From NCBI GenBank assembly GCA_965224225.1, contig CBDCZF010000027.1, forward strand, positions 1 to 64,000: a DNA stretch of 64,000 nt, read 5' to 3'. Source of the DNA: CAJQQK01 sp965224225 (GTDB lineage Bacteria; Pseudomonadota; Alphaproteobacteria; Rhizobiales; Hyphomicrobiaceae). Position 1 is the stretch's first letter. Each line of letters opens with the position of its first letter. Shown in pieces: positions 16,529 to 26,018 of this stretch. The notes under the pieces were generated by a model, which was not told the origin of the DNA, made no database searches, and saw only the letters and a list, made by a program, of their open reading frames with translations. The translations under genes and the position numbers were made by a program.

Positions 16529-16945
16529 AAGGCATTTCCTTGAGGCAAAATATTCTGGAGACAGCACTCAGGTCTGTCTGGTCCGGTGCGACGGGCAGTC
16601 GCCCAGCTTGCAACAGCGAAGGCACGGAGATTGCTCGTACTTGATTCTGCTGCGCCGCGATCTCAGCACAGCCAAGCCCCAAGCTACAAGGTTTTTGCAA
16701 AATAGTATCGCCGAAACGGCGATTGAAGGGCGAAAATCTGCATAGTATGTAACGGGTTAGTAGCTGCGTTTGTTCCCGACGAACAGGGCGTGATCGGGAC
16801 ACGGGTGGCTTCTGACAAAGCCGATGGCAAACGCTGCTCTCGCTGACCCAGATCAGTAGAAGACGTGTGTGCGCTGTTGTGCAGCTCGAAGTGCATGCAC
16901 GCCATGCCCGGTTGTTGCCGGCTTGGTCGCGGGGTTGAGAATAAT
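16529..16945. other. divergent intergenic region with palindrome
   Basis: About 420 bp between the divergent TPP enzyme and acyltransferase genes. It contains TTTTGCAAAA at 16693-16702, a 10-bp palindrome, followed closely by CGCCGAAACGGCG. Such sites could be operators for either gene. No gene is seen. Confidence 0.4.
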
Positions 16946-17440
16946 ATGGCGAGTGAAGTCCTTCTCGAATGCGAACGCCCTTACATTCACACGCTGGCCG
17001 ACGTCCAAAGTACCGAAATTGGTGATGGCACGCGGGTCTGGCAGTACTGCATCGTACTGCCCGGGGCCAAGATCGGACAGCACTGCAATATCTGTTCTCA
17101 TGTCTTCATTGAAAACGATGTGGTCATCGGGGATCGCGTGACGATCAAGAGTGGCGTCCAGATTTGGGATGGCGTGACGCTGGCAGATGATGTGTTCATC
17201 GGGCCCAATGTAACGTTCACCAACGACAAGTTTCCGCGCTCAGGTAACGTCAACTTCGAGTTGCTGTCGACCACTGTCGAAAGAGGCGCTTCGATCGGCG
17301 GTGGAGCCACGATCCTGCCGGGCCTGACGATCGGTGCAGGCGCGATGGTTGGTGCAGGCGCCGTTGTTGTTTCTGACGTCGCCCCCGGTGAGACGGTTTT
17401 AGGCAATCCGGCTCGTCCGTCGCGAAAGCGACACCGATAG
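16946..17440 (+). CDS. left-handed beta-helix acyltransferase
   Basis: 164-residue hexapeptide-repeat protein, similar in layout to sugar N-acetyltransferases such as FdtC/QdtC. Repeats run from about residue 15 (TEIGDGTRVWQYCIVLPG) through IGQHCNICSHVFI, VVIGDRVTIKSG and VFIGPNVTFTND, then GASIGGGATILPG and a VGAGAVV turn. A conserved His in ICSHVF is a candidate catalytic base. The open frame begins earlier at 16865, but ATG 16946 gives the normal family N-terminus. No aminosugar genes are adjacent, so the acceptor is uncertain. Confidence 0.85.
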   Translation: MASEVLLECERPYIHTLADVQSTEIGDGTRVWQYCIVLPGAKIGQHCNICSHVFIENDVVIGDRVTIKSGVQIWDGVTLADDVFIGPNVTFTNDKFPRSGNVNFELLSTTVERGASIGGGATILPGLTIGAGAMVGAGAVVVSDVAPGETVLGNPARPSRKRHR

Positions 17441-17486
17441 CCGTTTGATCGTCTGCCGCAACCCGTCGGTACAGACTTCCTGTAGA

Positions 17487-17756
17487 CTAGGTCACAAACT
17501 CATAAATCTTGCCTCATTGGTGTCGGCCAATTTGCTTCGCTGCGGCGTCGCAAGGCTTTGAAGATGAACCACATCTCCTGCAGCCTTGCTCCTGCCAGCG
17601 AAGCAAATTGGCCACATCCTGCGGACGCCGAAATGGCGCGGCGAACTGCGACGTTGCGGGATTTGCACGGGCAACCAGCCCGCCCTGCATCCCGCGCCTG
17701 GCATTTCTTGGCCATTTCGGCGCCAATGAGGCAAGATTTATGAGTTTGTGACCTAG
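17487..17756 (+). mobile_element. 270-bp MITE-like palindromic element, copy 1
   Basis: Bounded by CTAG with 34-bp perfect terminal inverted repeats (17487-17520 and 17723-17756, outer end CTAGGTCACAAACTCATAAA). Inside are 18-bp perfect inverted repeats (GGCCAATTTGCTTCGCTG, 17525-17542, and its complement at 17596-17613) around a 53-bp core, and another inverted pair (CGCCGAAATGG, 17626-17636, and 17712-17722). It has no credible coding capacity, so mobilisation would need a transposase in trans. Copy 2 is at 49754-50023. Confidence 0.88.
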
Positions 17757-17776
17757 CGCTGCAACGCCAAGGTTCC

Positions 17777-18955
17777 TTATTGGCGGACCGCCGAAACGCG
17801 CTGCTCGGCCTTGAAGTAGACGTCGACGCGCATGCCCGGCATCAGCGGCGGGCTGCCTTCGAGATCGATTTTGACCTCGAGGACCTCGACGTCGAGCTGT
17901 TTGCGCGGACCCTGGGCGCGTAGGCCCGGAGCTGCGACCACCGGTGCGATTGTCGCAACACGCCCCTTGAACTCGCGCCCTTCGAAGGCATTCGAGCGTA
18001 CGATGACCGCCTGGCCGACGCTGATTTTCGGCACGTCGCGCTCCTGGACTTCGGCGTTCACCCTAAGTGCGGACATGTCGCCAAGAACCAGCAGCGGTGT
18101 CGGCTGGCTGACCGAAATGGTCTCACCGGTCCGTGTGTCGAATGTCAAGAGCGTGCCGTCGACAGGTGCCCGCACGCGCGTGTTTTCATAGGCAATCTCG
18201 GCCAGTCGCAGATCCGCGCGTGCCAGCGTCAGACCGGAATCGAGCCGTGTCGGCAACGGGGCATCGGGCTTTGCTTCGACCGCTGCGAGGGCGGCTGATT
18301 TTGAAGCAACTTCAGACTTGGCAAGCTCGATGGTCTGTCGCGCGGTTGAAACATCTTGCGCTGCTGCGCGGCCATTGCGATGGGCGAGATAGACCTTATC
18401 GAATGCCATGCGGCTTTCATGCAGTGCCCGTTCGGCGGCTGCCAGAGCGTCGGCTGCGGCCTGTATCTCTTTCATGCGCGGATCCGGCTTGGCCGGTTGT
18501 TCGCCTTCCTCCGGCTCGACATCCTCGTCACGCTCGCCGAGCCTGACGGCTGCTTCGGCGCGCGCCTGCACAAGGCGCGCATGGGCTTCGTCATCGCGCA
18601 AGCGCAAGAGCAGATCGCCTGCGCGCACTTGTTCGCCGGCGCTGACATAAACCTCGACGATACGGCCGCTGGCTTCCGGCCTGACCGCGACTTCGCCACC
18701 CTTCGGCTCAACACGGCCGGGCGCTGATGCTGCCCAGATCGATGACGAAGTTGCGCGTGGCGAGCCAGACGAGCCTTGCCGGCCGCCGGCATGTACCGCC
18801 GCACTTTTGCCGGTCAGCCAGGACACGTCCGAAGGTGCCGTGGTTGCGACCAGCGCCGTCAGGCCGAGTGATGCGAACGCTGCTGCGAACAGCGTCACAA
18901 TTGTCGGGTCGATGCGGCGGGAGTTGTCAGCGCCGGCTGGTTTTGAACTAGGCAT
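17777..18955 (-). CDS. HlyD family periplasmic adaptor (DevB-like)
   Basis: 392-residue membrane-fusion protein. An N-terminal transmembrane anchor (about 20-40, LFAAAFASLGLTALVATTA) precedes a biotinyl-lipoyl half (GGEVAVRPEASGRIVEVYVS), a long alpha-hairpin region, then the second lipoyl half and a beta-barrel (RAPVDGTLLTFDTRTGETIS). It is encoded last in an ABC exporter operon, overlapping the ATPase gene by 8 nt. It would link the inner-membrane transporter to an outer-membrane channel; no TolC gene is in the window. Confidence 0.9.
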   Translation of the reverse strand: MPSSKPAGADNSRRIDPTIVTLFAAAFASLGLTALVATTAPSDVSWLTGKSAAVHAGGRQGSSGSPRATSSSIWAASAPGRVEPKGGEVAVRPEASGRIVEVYVSAGEQVRAGDLLLRLRDDEAHARLVQARAEAAVRLGERDEDVEPEEGEQPAKPDPRMKEIQAAADALAAAERALHESRMAFDKVYLAHRNGRAAAQDVSTARQTIELAKSEVASKSAALAAVEAKPDAPLPTRLDSGLTLARADLRLAEIAYENTRVRAPVDGTLLTFDTRTGETISVSQPTPLLVLGDMSALRVNAEVQERDVPKISVGQAVIVRSNAFEGREFKGRVATIAPVVAAPGLRAQGPRKQLDVEVLEVKIDLEGSPPLMPGMRVDVYFKAEQRVSAVRQ

Positions 18956-19700
18956 GGAGTTTACGCTTTCTCTTCATGTCGTAACGCGTCACGTTCTCAC
19001 CGGAGGTCACCTGGCGCTCGTCGTCGATAATCTTGCCGTCCTCGATGCGCACGATGCGATCGGCATAGGCGTGCGTGCGGGGATCGTGCGTGACGGCCAG
19101 CACAGCACGGCTCTCGTCCTTGGCCAGGTGGGAGAGCAGTTCCATCACGGCATGGCCGTTCTCACTGTCGAGGGCTGCCGTCGGCTCGTCGGCGAGGATG
19201 ATCGATGGCGAACCGGCAAGGGCGCGGGCAACGGCGACACGCTGCTGTTCGCCGCCCGACATATTGCCCGGAAAGCTGCGCAGGCGATGCGTCAGACCGA
19301 CCTCACGCAACGCCATCTCGGCCTTGACGACGGTGTCGGCGTATTTCTCGCCGCGCACATCGAGAGCCAGACGTACGTTCTCGAGCGCATTGAGCGTCGG
19401 GAACAGGTTGTAGGACTGGAAGACGAAGCCGACGTGGCGCCGTCTGAGATTGGCAAGGCCCTCAGCACTCAGACCCTCGGTCTTTTCACCGGCAATCGTC
19501 ACCGTGCCCTCTGTCGGTGTCAGGATGCAGCCGAGGATTGACAGCAATGTCGTCTTGCCGCTGCCCGACGGTCCCATGAGCAGCGTCAGTTCGCCGGGGT
19601 TGAGAGACAGTGTCACGCCCTTCAAGGCGCGCACCATGGCAGCCCCCTGGCCAAGTTCCTTGACGATGCTGTCGGCCTCTACGACCGGTTCGATACTCAT
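18948..19700 (-). CDS. ABC transporter ATP-binding protein (DevA/LolD-like)
   Basis: 250-residue ATPase. Walker A GPSGSGKTT is near residue 45, the Q-loop is in FVFQSYNLFP, the signature is MSGGEQQRVAVARAL, and Walker B is IILADEPTAALD, followed by the His switch in AVTHD. ATG 19700 is chosen because it starts the ATPase domain directly and overlaps the permease stop by 4 nt; the longer frame to 20825 only runs over the permease gene. It belongs to the MacB/DevA class that works with FtsX-type permeases and HlyD adaptors. Confidence 0.93.
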   Translation of the reverse strand: MSIEPVVEADSIVKELGQGAAMVRALKGVTLSLNPGELTLLMGPSGSGKTTLLSILGCILTPTEGTVTIAGEKTEGLSAEGLANLRRRHVGFVFQSYNLFPTLNALENVRLALDVRGEKYADTVVKAEMALREVGLTHRLRSFPGNMSGGEQQRVAVARALAGSPSIILADEPTAALDSENGHAVMELLSHLAKDESRAVLAVTHDPRTHAYADRIVRIEDGKIIDDERQVTSGENVTRYDMKRKRKLHA

Positions 19701-20825
19701 CTGTTGAACACCATGGCTGGATCGATCTTGGTGACCTTCATGATTGCCGAGATCGCGGAAATTGCACACATCGAAACGGTCAGTGCAAACAGGCCCAGTG
19801 CGAGCAGCGGCGTCATGATGATCGGAAACGACGTGTCGATGCTGACCGCAACGACGCCAAGCGAAATCGTCATTCCGAGGACGTAGCCGAGTATTGCGCT
19901 GAGACCGGCCTGCGTCAGGATCACCTTGTGGATGTAGCCCGAGGATGAGCCGAGCGCACGCAAAGTAGCAAACTCGTTGAGATGGTCCTTCGTGCTCGAA
20001 TAGAGCGTCTGGGCGACGATCACGGTGCCGACCAGCGTGCCGAGGATGGCGCCGCCGATCAGGGCGGCGCCGGCGCCGGTGCCGAACAGCCAATGGCCGA
20101 TACTGCGTCGCTTCATCTCCGCCTTGGCAATCACCTCGACGTCGGGCAGCCGGTTCTGCAGGTCCGCCTGCACGCGGGCCCGGTCGGCACCCTCGGCAAG
20201 CTGGACCAGGTAGAAAGTTGCAGCATCGTGTGGCACGCCGACGATCTGGCGCGCGCGATTGAGTGTCGTGAAGATGTAGGGCGTCGTCGTAAACGAGCGA
20301 ATGCCGTGGGTGAGCGCCGTGATGCGCACGCGCGAGCCTTTGACCTCGGCAGTCGAGTTGATTCCCTCGACGCCCAGATTCTTGAAATAGGTACGATCGA
20401 CGGCGACAGCGTTGGGTAGATTGAGGCTCTCGAGACCGCCGGCGACCAGGTTCCAAGGTGCAAGCCCGCCATCGGCCGGGTCTGTACCAACGATCACGCA
20501 CAACTGCTCGCCGCCGTCCGGGCGCTGCCACTTGGAGAACGAGGCAACCACCGGGATCGCGGCGGCAACTCCCGGGGTCGACAGCGCCGCGTGGCGCTCG
20601 TTGCCCGTCAACACGCCCGAACCTTCGAAGTTGTCGGCGCCATAAGGCACGATCCAAAGCTCGCCGTTGGAACGTTCGATCATCGAGACGATCATTCGGC
20701 TGGTACCGGCATAAAGACCGAGCTGGACTGCGACCAGGACGACGGAAAACAAGATCCCAACCAGCGTCACGCCCAATCGGATGCGATCGTGAAACAGGTT
20801 TGCGCATCGCCAATGTCAGGATCAT
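19697..20825 (-). CDS. ABC transporter permease (DevC/FtsX-like), N-terminal frameshift
   Basis: FtsX-type permease with an N-terminal transmembrane segment, a large periplasmic loop and three C-terminal membrane segments. The intact frame begins only at TTG 20776. The natural start appears to be ATG 20825: its first codons give MILTLAMR, and after removing one base in the AAA run (TTT at 20799-20801, plus strand) the frame continues NLFHDRIRLGVTLVG, the expected family N-terminus. Either a sequencing indel or a mutation that removes the first helix start. First gene of the exporter operon. Confidence 0.8.
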
Positions 20826-21241
20826 TCGTTCGCCGTTCTCTTGAGCCGGTTGACAGACCGACGGATAACCCGAGTGATCGGGGCCGATTTCCCGCCAATC
20901 TCAAAATACGGATTTGCGATGCAATTTTTCAGCCAAGGCCTTACGCAATTCAGTTCGGATATAGACCTTCAGCTGGTCGAGCGCCATACCACGGCGCCGC
21001 TTCGCCGAACCATGAAACACCGAAAACATGGCAAACTTTGTCCGGCCATCGCAGTACTTTACGCAAGCTAGTTGCTGGAGGTTGCCATAGGGTAACCATG
21101 ATCTCTATTTTATGATTTGTTAATCATGACATACGGAAGAGTTTCTGAATCACGGCATTGGCCGGGTTTGGTGCCGGGCGAGCCCGATCCATTGACCAGA
21201 ATGCGCATTCTGGTGCCGCTTGCAGTATGAAGAGAGTTGGC
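20826..21241. other. intergenic region with operator-like palindromes
   Basis: About 415 bp with no gene. Two dyads lie close to the next gene: GGTTGCC-ATAG-GGTAACC (21080-21097) and ATGATT-TGTT-AATCAT (21112-21127). They may be regulator sites or part of the leader of the DUF2147 gene; no confident promoter is assigned. Confidence 0.4.
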
Positions 21242-21712
21242 ATGCGTTTTTCAAAGCTTTCAGCCGTCGCATTGATTTGCACAATGGTCTTCTCTGGGTG
21301 GGGACCGGCGTTCGCAAAGCAGGATCTTGCCGGTATTTGGTTTGATGATACCGGCAAGGGTGCCGTCGAGCTGTTTCGTTGTGCCGATCAGTTCTGCGGC
21401 CGAATCTATTGGCTCAGATCAGCTACAGATCGCAACGGACGGCCTTTGCGCGATCGTCTGAACCCGCGTGCCGAACAGCGTCATCGCTCCGTTTGCGGCC
21501 TGCCGGTAATTACCGGCCTCAAAGCCCAGCCGAACGGCAGCTGGGATGGCGGACGTATTTACGATCCAAAGGTCGGCAAATCATATGACCTGGCCGTCGA
21601 ACGGATTGGTGGCAGTAAATTGCGGATCACCGGATATCTCGGCTCCAAGCTTTTGTCGCGGACGTTCACCTGGCGGCGTGCACCCGATCGTCTTGCTCAG
21701 TGCAGCGAGTAG
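21242..21712 (+). CDS. DUF2147 family secreted protein
   Basis: 156-residue exported protein. A signal peptide (residues 1-24, ending AFA) is followed by the DUF2147 pattern: LAGIWFDDTGKGAVELFRC, then FCGRIYWL, G-R-P-L-R-D-x-L-N-P, WDGGRIYDP and GKSYD, and a closing W-R. The family is a small beta-rich periplasmic domain of unknown ligand. ATG 21242 is preceded by AAGAGAG; ATG 21227 is an alternative. Repeat copy C begins at its stop codon. It is intact, unlike the genes around it. Confidence 0.85.
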   Translation: MRFSKLSAVALICTMVFSGWGPAFAKQDLAGIWFDDTGKGAVELFRCADQFCGRIYWLRSATDRNGRPLRDRLNPRAEQRHRSVCGLPVITGLKAQPNGSWDGGRIYDPKVGKSYDLAVERIGGSKLRITGYLGSKLLSRTFTWRRAPDRLAQCSE

Positions 21713-21819
21713 GATCGTTTCCGACTATATCGGCACGATCCTATGGCTTTTTCGCTCACGGCTATTCCTCCCTGCGGTCGGGCCTCCGCGGGGGCGGCGC
21801 TAGGCGCCGGGCCTCGTTT
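21711..21819 (+). repeat. dispersed REP-like repeat, copy C
   Basis: Begins at the DUF2147 stop. It contains the family core CACGGCTATTC (21757-21767), then GGGCCTCCGCGGGGGCGGCG and a GGCGCTAGGCGCC dyad, shared with copy D. It is followed directly by TTTGTGACCTAG (21817-21828), the outer 12 bp of the 270-bp element's right end. Confidence 0.8.
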
Positions 21820-21852
21820 GTGACCTAGTCCGACACGACAGTCGAAAGAAGG

Positions 21853-22756
21853 CTATCCGTTGCCCTGGTTGGTTGCGACCAGGCTCAGCGAGCCGGTACC
21901 CTGCTGGCGCGGGCGCGCCTCGACACGGTCGCCAAGGCCTAGTTGGTCGATGAAGGCCAACGTCCGGTCAACGACTAGCGCGCGCTGCCGGTCCAGCGTG
22001 ATCATGTGATAGCTGTCGTCGAGAATGACGGTCTTCGACGCGGCCTTTCAGACGCTTTTGCAAATATGCCGCGTTCGACATGTGCGACTGATCATCGTCA
22101 CGGGGCGTGGCAGATCAGTGCCGGCTTGGTCAGTTTGGCAAGTTCGCGCCTGAGTGCTGCTGCCATGTTTTTGAATTCGAAGACGGTGCCGCCACGCCGG
22201 CTGAAGATGTCGTCGAGCGCACGTCCGTCCGATTGCAGCGATTTCCAGTACGAAGCGCCTGATGCGGTCGTCTTTGATGCCGTAAGGGGCCCGTTCGTGC
22301 AGATGGATCAGATTGGCGAACCATTTCTGGGGTGATCAGCCGGAAGGCCGGGAAATACCAGGGAATCGCCCAGCCGTTCGGCCAGAGCGTCGGTGAATAG
22401 AGCACCAGGCCCTCGATCTCATCCTGGCGGCGTGCTGCAACGTGAAGGGCTGCAAGCGAACCTGCCGAGAGGCCGCCAATCACGATCTGGTCGCAATGTT
22501 CCTTGAGGCGGTCGAGCGCGCGTTCGGCGCTTGCCACCCAGTCCGTCCATTTCGTGGTGTTGAGCAGCAGGTCCGAGCCGCCATGACCTGTCATCAGCGG
22601 GCAGAGCACCGTGTAGCCGGCACGGTTGAGACTTTGGGCGACGAAACGCAACTCGACCGGCGTACCGCCCAGGCCATGCATCAGCAGGATGCCGACACGG
22701 CCGCCCGTGAGAAGTAGCTGGCCATCCTCATCACGCGTATTACCCAGCATATTCAT
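21853..22756 (-). pseudogene. alpha/beta hydrolase (carboxylesterase), multiple frameshifts
   Basis: The first ~150 residues are in frame: LLMHGLGGTP (oxyanion HG) and GGLSAGSLA (nucleophile Ser). The frame then breaks. Removing one base at each of four short runs (TTT 22324-22326, TTT 22242-22244, GGGG 22102-22105, TTT 22046-22048, plus strand) restores one ~300-residue esterase, including the acid in HARDDDQS and the catalytic His in SYHMITLD. With an intact triad recoverable, sequencing indels are as likely as true decay. Confidence 0.8.
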
Positions 22757-23362
22757 GTTGTTATCTTAGATCATTCCTGTTGTTTATGAACTTCTCAGGG
22801 CTCGGCGGCGGGTGGTATCAGCCTGCACCGGCAAACGCAACCCCTTCAGGAGCGGCTAATTCTCCAATCTGTCGAATGCCGGCTGGCAATTCGTGGTGAC
22901 CTGGCGGCAGATTGACGCTGTCCAAACAGCTCCGTGGATCCCGGCATGATTGACCTAGTACCTGCACAAAGCAGGTTCCGTGCCGGACGCACGGCTCGTG
23001 CCAGCGTTCATCTGCGTGATCCGAAGTGAGATCCAACCGCCCCTTCAGAACATTGAATTTTGGCTGCACGCCATTGAATTCTTCATTCATGGTTAGGAAA
23101 TTGGCTGTGTAGTTGAGCCCGAATGCCAACCTCGGTGAGGTCGGGCCTGTGATCAGGGCTGCGGCTGGCCGGCGGGCCGCCTCTAGATGAGCAAAAACCC
23201 TTCCTATGTTGGGGGCTCAGTCATTCATGACTTGATGCCTTCGATGCCTCGCGGGATACAGAGCACCAGGGCATTGTCTTAAGGTTCGACAGAGCACCAG
23301 GGCATTCTTGCGAGGCTTGAGGTTCGGCAGCGAGTTGGTGGGCGGGCCGCGAAAGGGGAGTG
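22757..23362. other. unassigned region, possible gene remnant
   Basis: No firm gene. A minus-strand frame (22818-23129, TTG start) encodes 103 residues of unknown type and may be a fragment. An 18-bp direct repeat, ACAGAGCACCAGGGCATT, occurs at 23258-23275 and 23289-23306. The stretch lies in the frameshift-rich interval. Confidence 0.4.
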
Positions 23363-25227
23363 ATGTTGGCCGCTATGAGACCAACAGTGGCGAAGGGCAT
23401 TTCGCTGTTGTCGGCGTCGGCGCTGGCTTTTGTCCAGATCGCACCGGCGGTTGCGCAGTCATCGATGCCAATAAATGTGCAGCAGTCCGGCGCGACCGAT
23501 GGTCCGAAGTTCACGCGGCGCGACTATGAGAATTGCCAAACCGAAGACGAAACGGTCTTTCGCAAGGCGATCCGCGAAATCACGCTCAAGGCCCTGCGTG
23601 AGGGCACCAAGCATCTCAATTACGATCAGATCGTTGCCGAGCAGTGGCGCAAGGGCCGGCTCGACGATCTTATCGACCGGCGCGTCGACATCGCCGTCTC
23701 ACAGGTTCGCGAAGAAACGAGTTGGAGCAAACTGATCCAGTCGCTGGCCTATCGTGAGCAGGCCCAGGAACTCGCCAAGGCTGCTGCCGAGCGCACCTAC
23801 CATTCCGACGCGATCAAGGCTGCTCTCGAAGAGTTGGCAACGCGTGTCGGCGAGGAGATTGGCAAGTCGATCGTCCCTGACCACCGCGGATGCGGCGCGC
23901 CCCGCCCAACGCTGCCTCGCCGCCCTATCTGGGTCCGCGCTACGGCAGCACGGTTGCCCGCTCGGTCAATGATGATGCGACGAACGCCTTCACGATCGAT
24001 CCGAAATCCAACCAGGCGGCCGTTTCAAGCGGTGCCGTCCTGCTCGAGACGACGTCCGGAATCTCCGGGGCTATACTCTTGCTGGTGCGCCGGCAGATGG
24101 CGCGGATGGCGCAGCGGCTCGGCCAGCGCCTGGTTGGTTCGATCCTCAGCCGGCTCGTGTCCGTGGTCGCCGGCGGTGTCGGTCTTGTACTGATCGCCAA
24201 GGGAATTCTGGGAATTGCGCCACGGCGTCCTGCCGATCGTTGCAGGTGAGATGAAGTCGGCCGACAGCAAGGCGCGCGTGCAGACGGAACTCTCAACTTC
24301 GATCAAGTCGCAGATCGCCGATCATCTCGATGAACTCGCAGCCCGCACAGCCGATGCCATCGTCGATATCTGGCACGAGTTCCGGCGCGCCCATGCCAAG
24401 GTCATCCAACTCGCCGGCCGCAATCAGGCGTTCAAGTCGTTTCTCGACACGGCCCGGCCGATACAGCTGCCGCGTCTCGATGAGCTTGTCGTGTTGATCC
24501 TCGAGCGTGAGGGCGAGGCGGCAATCGACAAACGGCTGAGTGACGGCCACGCTGCACATCGCGCTCAACCGCATGCCCGAGGCCGGCATGCAGATCGCGC
24601 GCGAGCAGCAGTCGCTCAGCGAGGCGCTGGCCTGGACAGCATTGGCCGGTGACCAGATCGACAAGGTGATCGCCAACGCGATTCACAAGCGCGCCCGGGC
24701 GCAATCGTTTTCGCAGGCCTCGCTCGAACGGGTGCTGGCGCTCGACGACCGGTTGGCGATCAATCGCGTGGCAGCCATCGATCGTGATGCGCGCAATGTT
24801 CTCCTCGAACTCGAGCGCGACAAGCTTGTCGGTCTCGCGCGGACGCTTGGCGAAGCCGAACTCGGCATGCTCGCCAGATACCTGACCGGCCTCAGGCTCG
24901 ATGCCCGCCAGCGCCTGTTGCGCATCATCGGCGATGAACCGGCCAAGATGCGCAATCTGCTCTCACCGCGGGTGCGCGAGGCAATCCTTGCAAGCCGCGA
25001 CCAGCTCGCTGCCGTCGGTATGATGCTGACAGAGACGGCGGCCCTCGATTTTGTGTCGATGTCTGAGCATGCCGGCCTGGTCTGGAGCGGCGAGGTCAGC
25101 CCGATCCTGCTCTGGGACAGGCATCCCGGCGGCGTCATCAGGTATCGGTATTGCGGCGCTGATCGTGCTATTGGTATTGCGCAGATTGTTGTTTGGCCGG
25201 CGCCGATCGCGCGTGACAAAGGCTTAA
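23363..25227 (+). pseudogene. exported/membrane protein of unknown family, multiple frameshifts
   Basis: The N-terminus has a signal peptide (ending PAVAQS). The coding trail then changes frame at about 23875, 23900, 24210, 24530-24541 and 25139. Dropping one base at each gives a continuous ~620-residue protein: an extracytoplasmic helical region, a membrane segment around GVGLVLIAKGI, a long helical region and a C-terminal membrane helix (GIGIAALIVLLVL) with a basic tail, ending TAA 25227. I do not recognise the family. Start ATG 23363 has AAAGGGGAG upstream. Sequencing error or recent inactivation. Confidence 0.65.
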
Positions 25228-25280
25228 GCCGCAATTTTTGTGCACGATCTCCAATCAAGTATGAGGCCCGGACCGGTTCC

Positions 25281-25640
25281 ATGGCTGCTCCTCCGACCAA
25301 GCGCGACGCGCCAACCGGCCGCATCCCGCTGCTGACAACCGATAGCATTTCGGGCACCAGACTGCGTCACGGCACGATGCTCTGCGCGACGGCGGTAAGT
25401 GGCGCCAATGTGCTGCGCGACTTGCGCGAGGCGGTTACCAACACGCTTGGCGGTCAGATGCTGCGTTATGAGAACCTGCTCGACCTGACGATCGACCGTG
25501 CGCTTACCAATCTCGAGGCGAAGGCGATCGATGCCGGCTACGATGCCGTCGTTGGTTTGCGGATTTCACATCCTGTGATCACCGACGGGGCGTGCGAAGT
25601 CGTTGCCTACGGCACCGGTGTTTGGCTGGATGCGACATGA
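25281..25640 (+). CDS. YbjQ/UPF0145-like heavy-metal-binding domain protein
   Basis: 119-residue small soluble protein. The pattern IPLLTTDSISGTRL, V-S-G-A-N-V, GGQMLRYENLL, GYDAVVGLR and EVVAYGTGVW follows the YbjQ (UPF0145) fold, a pentameric protein of unclear function. The start is chosen at ATG 25281, where similarity begins; a longer frame from 24540 only joins it after a frame break. It is followed by a small membrane protein gene 54 bp on. Confidence 0.75.
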   Translation: MAAPPTKRDAPTGRIPLLTTDSISGTRLRHGTMLCATAVSGANVLRDLREAVTNTLGGQMLRYENLLDLTIDRALTNLEAKAIDAGYDAVVGLRISHPVITDGACEVVAYGTGVWLDAT

Positions 25641-25694
25641 CCGGCGCGCTATAGTCGCGCCCGGTAGCGGACATCATCGGGGGAGGGGGCGGCC

Positions 25695-25871
25695 ATGGGC
25701 CTGATGAAACCACCGAATATTCTGACGTTCATCATCGCGGTCGCACTCGTGGTTACCGCCGTCGTCTCGAAGGCCGGCGTCGGCGTGCCGATCGTTGGCG
25801 GCTTCGAGTTCTGGATGCTGCTTGGCGCCAACGTGCTCTTCATTCTGGGCTGCATCACGCGCGGATTTTGA
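25695..25871 (+). CDS. small two-helix membrane protein (58 aa)
   Basis: ATG 25695 after a GGGGAGGGGG purine run, stop TGA 25871. The 58-residue product begins MGLMKPPNILTFIIAVALVV and has two hydrophobic helices separated by a Gly-rich turn (KAGVGVPIVGG) and ends ITRGF. Typical of conserved alphaproteobacterial small inner-membrane proteins. Function unknown. Confidence 0.65.
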   Translation: MGLMKPPNILTFIIAVALVVTAVVSKAGVGVPIVGGFEFWMLLGANVLFILGCITRGF

Positions 25872-26018
25872 CGGCGCCGCTGTCGGGGCCTCGTTCAGGC
25901 AGCCTGGCGATTTCACGCGACCATCACAATTGCGTGCAGGGCAATTGTCAGATGCAGTCGTTCCTGCGACACCTGTCGGATCAACAGTAAGCAACGTGCA
26001 AAGCAAGTGGGTGCCAGC

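Noticed and set aside
17509..17751. Several overlapping open frames inside the 270-bp elements
   Set aside because: They occur on both strands because the element is palindromic. No frame has codon bias, an RBS or known similarity.
18948..20825. 625-residue continuous open frame across the ABC permease and ATPase genes
   Set aside because: Only the last 250 residues are a real protein. The rest is the permease gene read out of frame, open because of the base insertion near its start.
24540..25640. 366-residue apparent fusion of an unknown protein with a YbjQ domain
   Set aside because: The join follows a frame break near 25139; without that base the upstream gene ends at TAA 25227 and the YbjQ-like gene starts separately at 25281.
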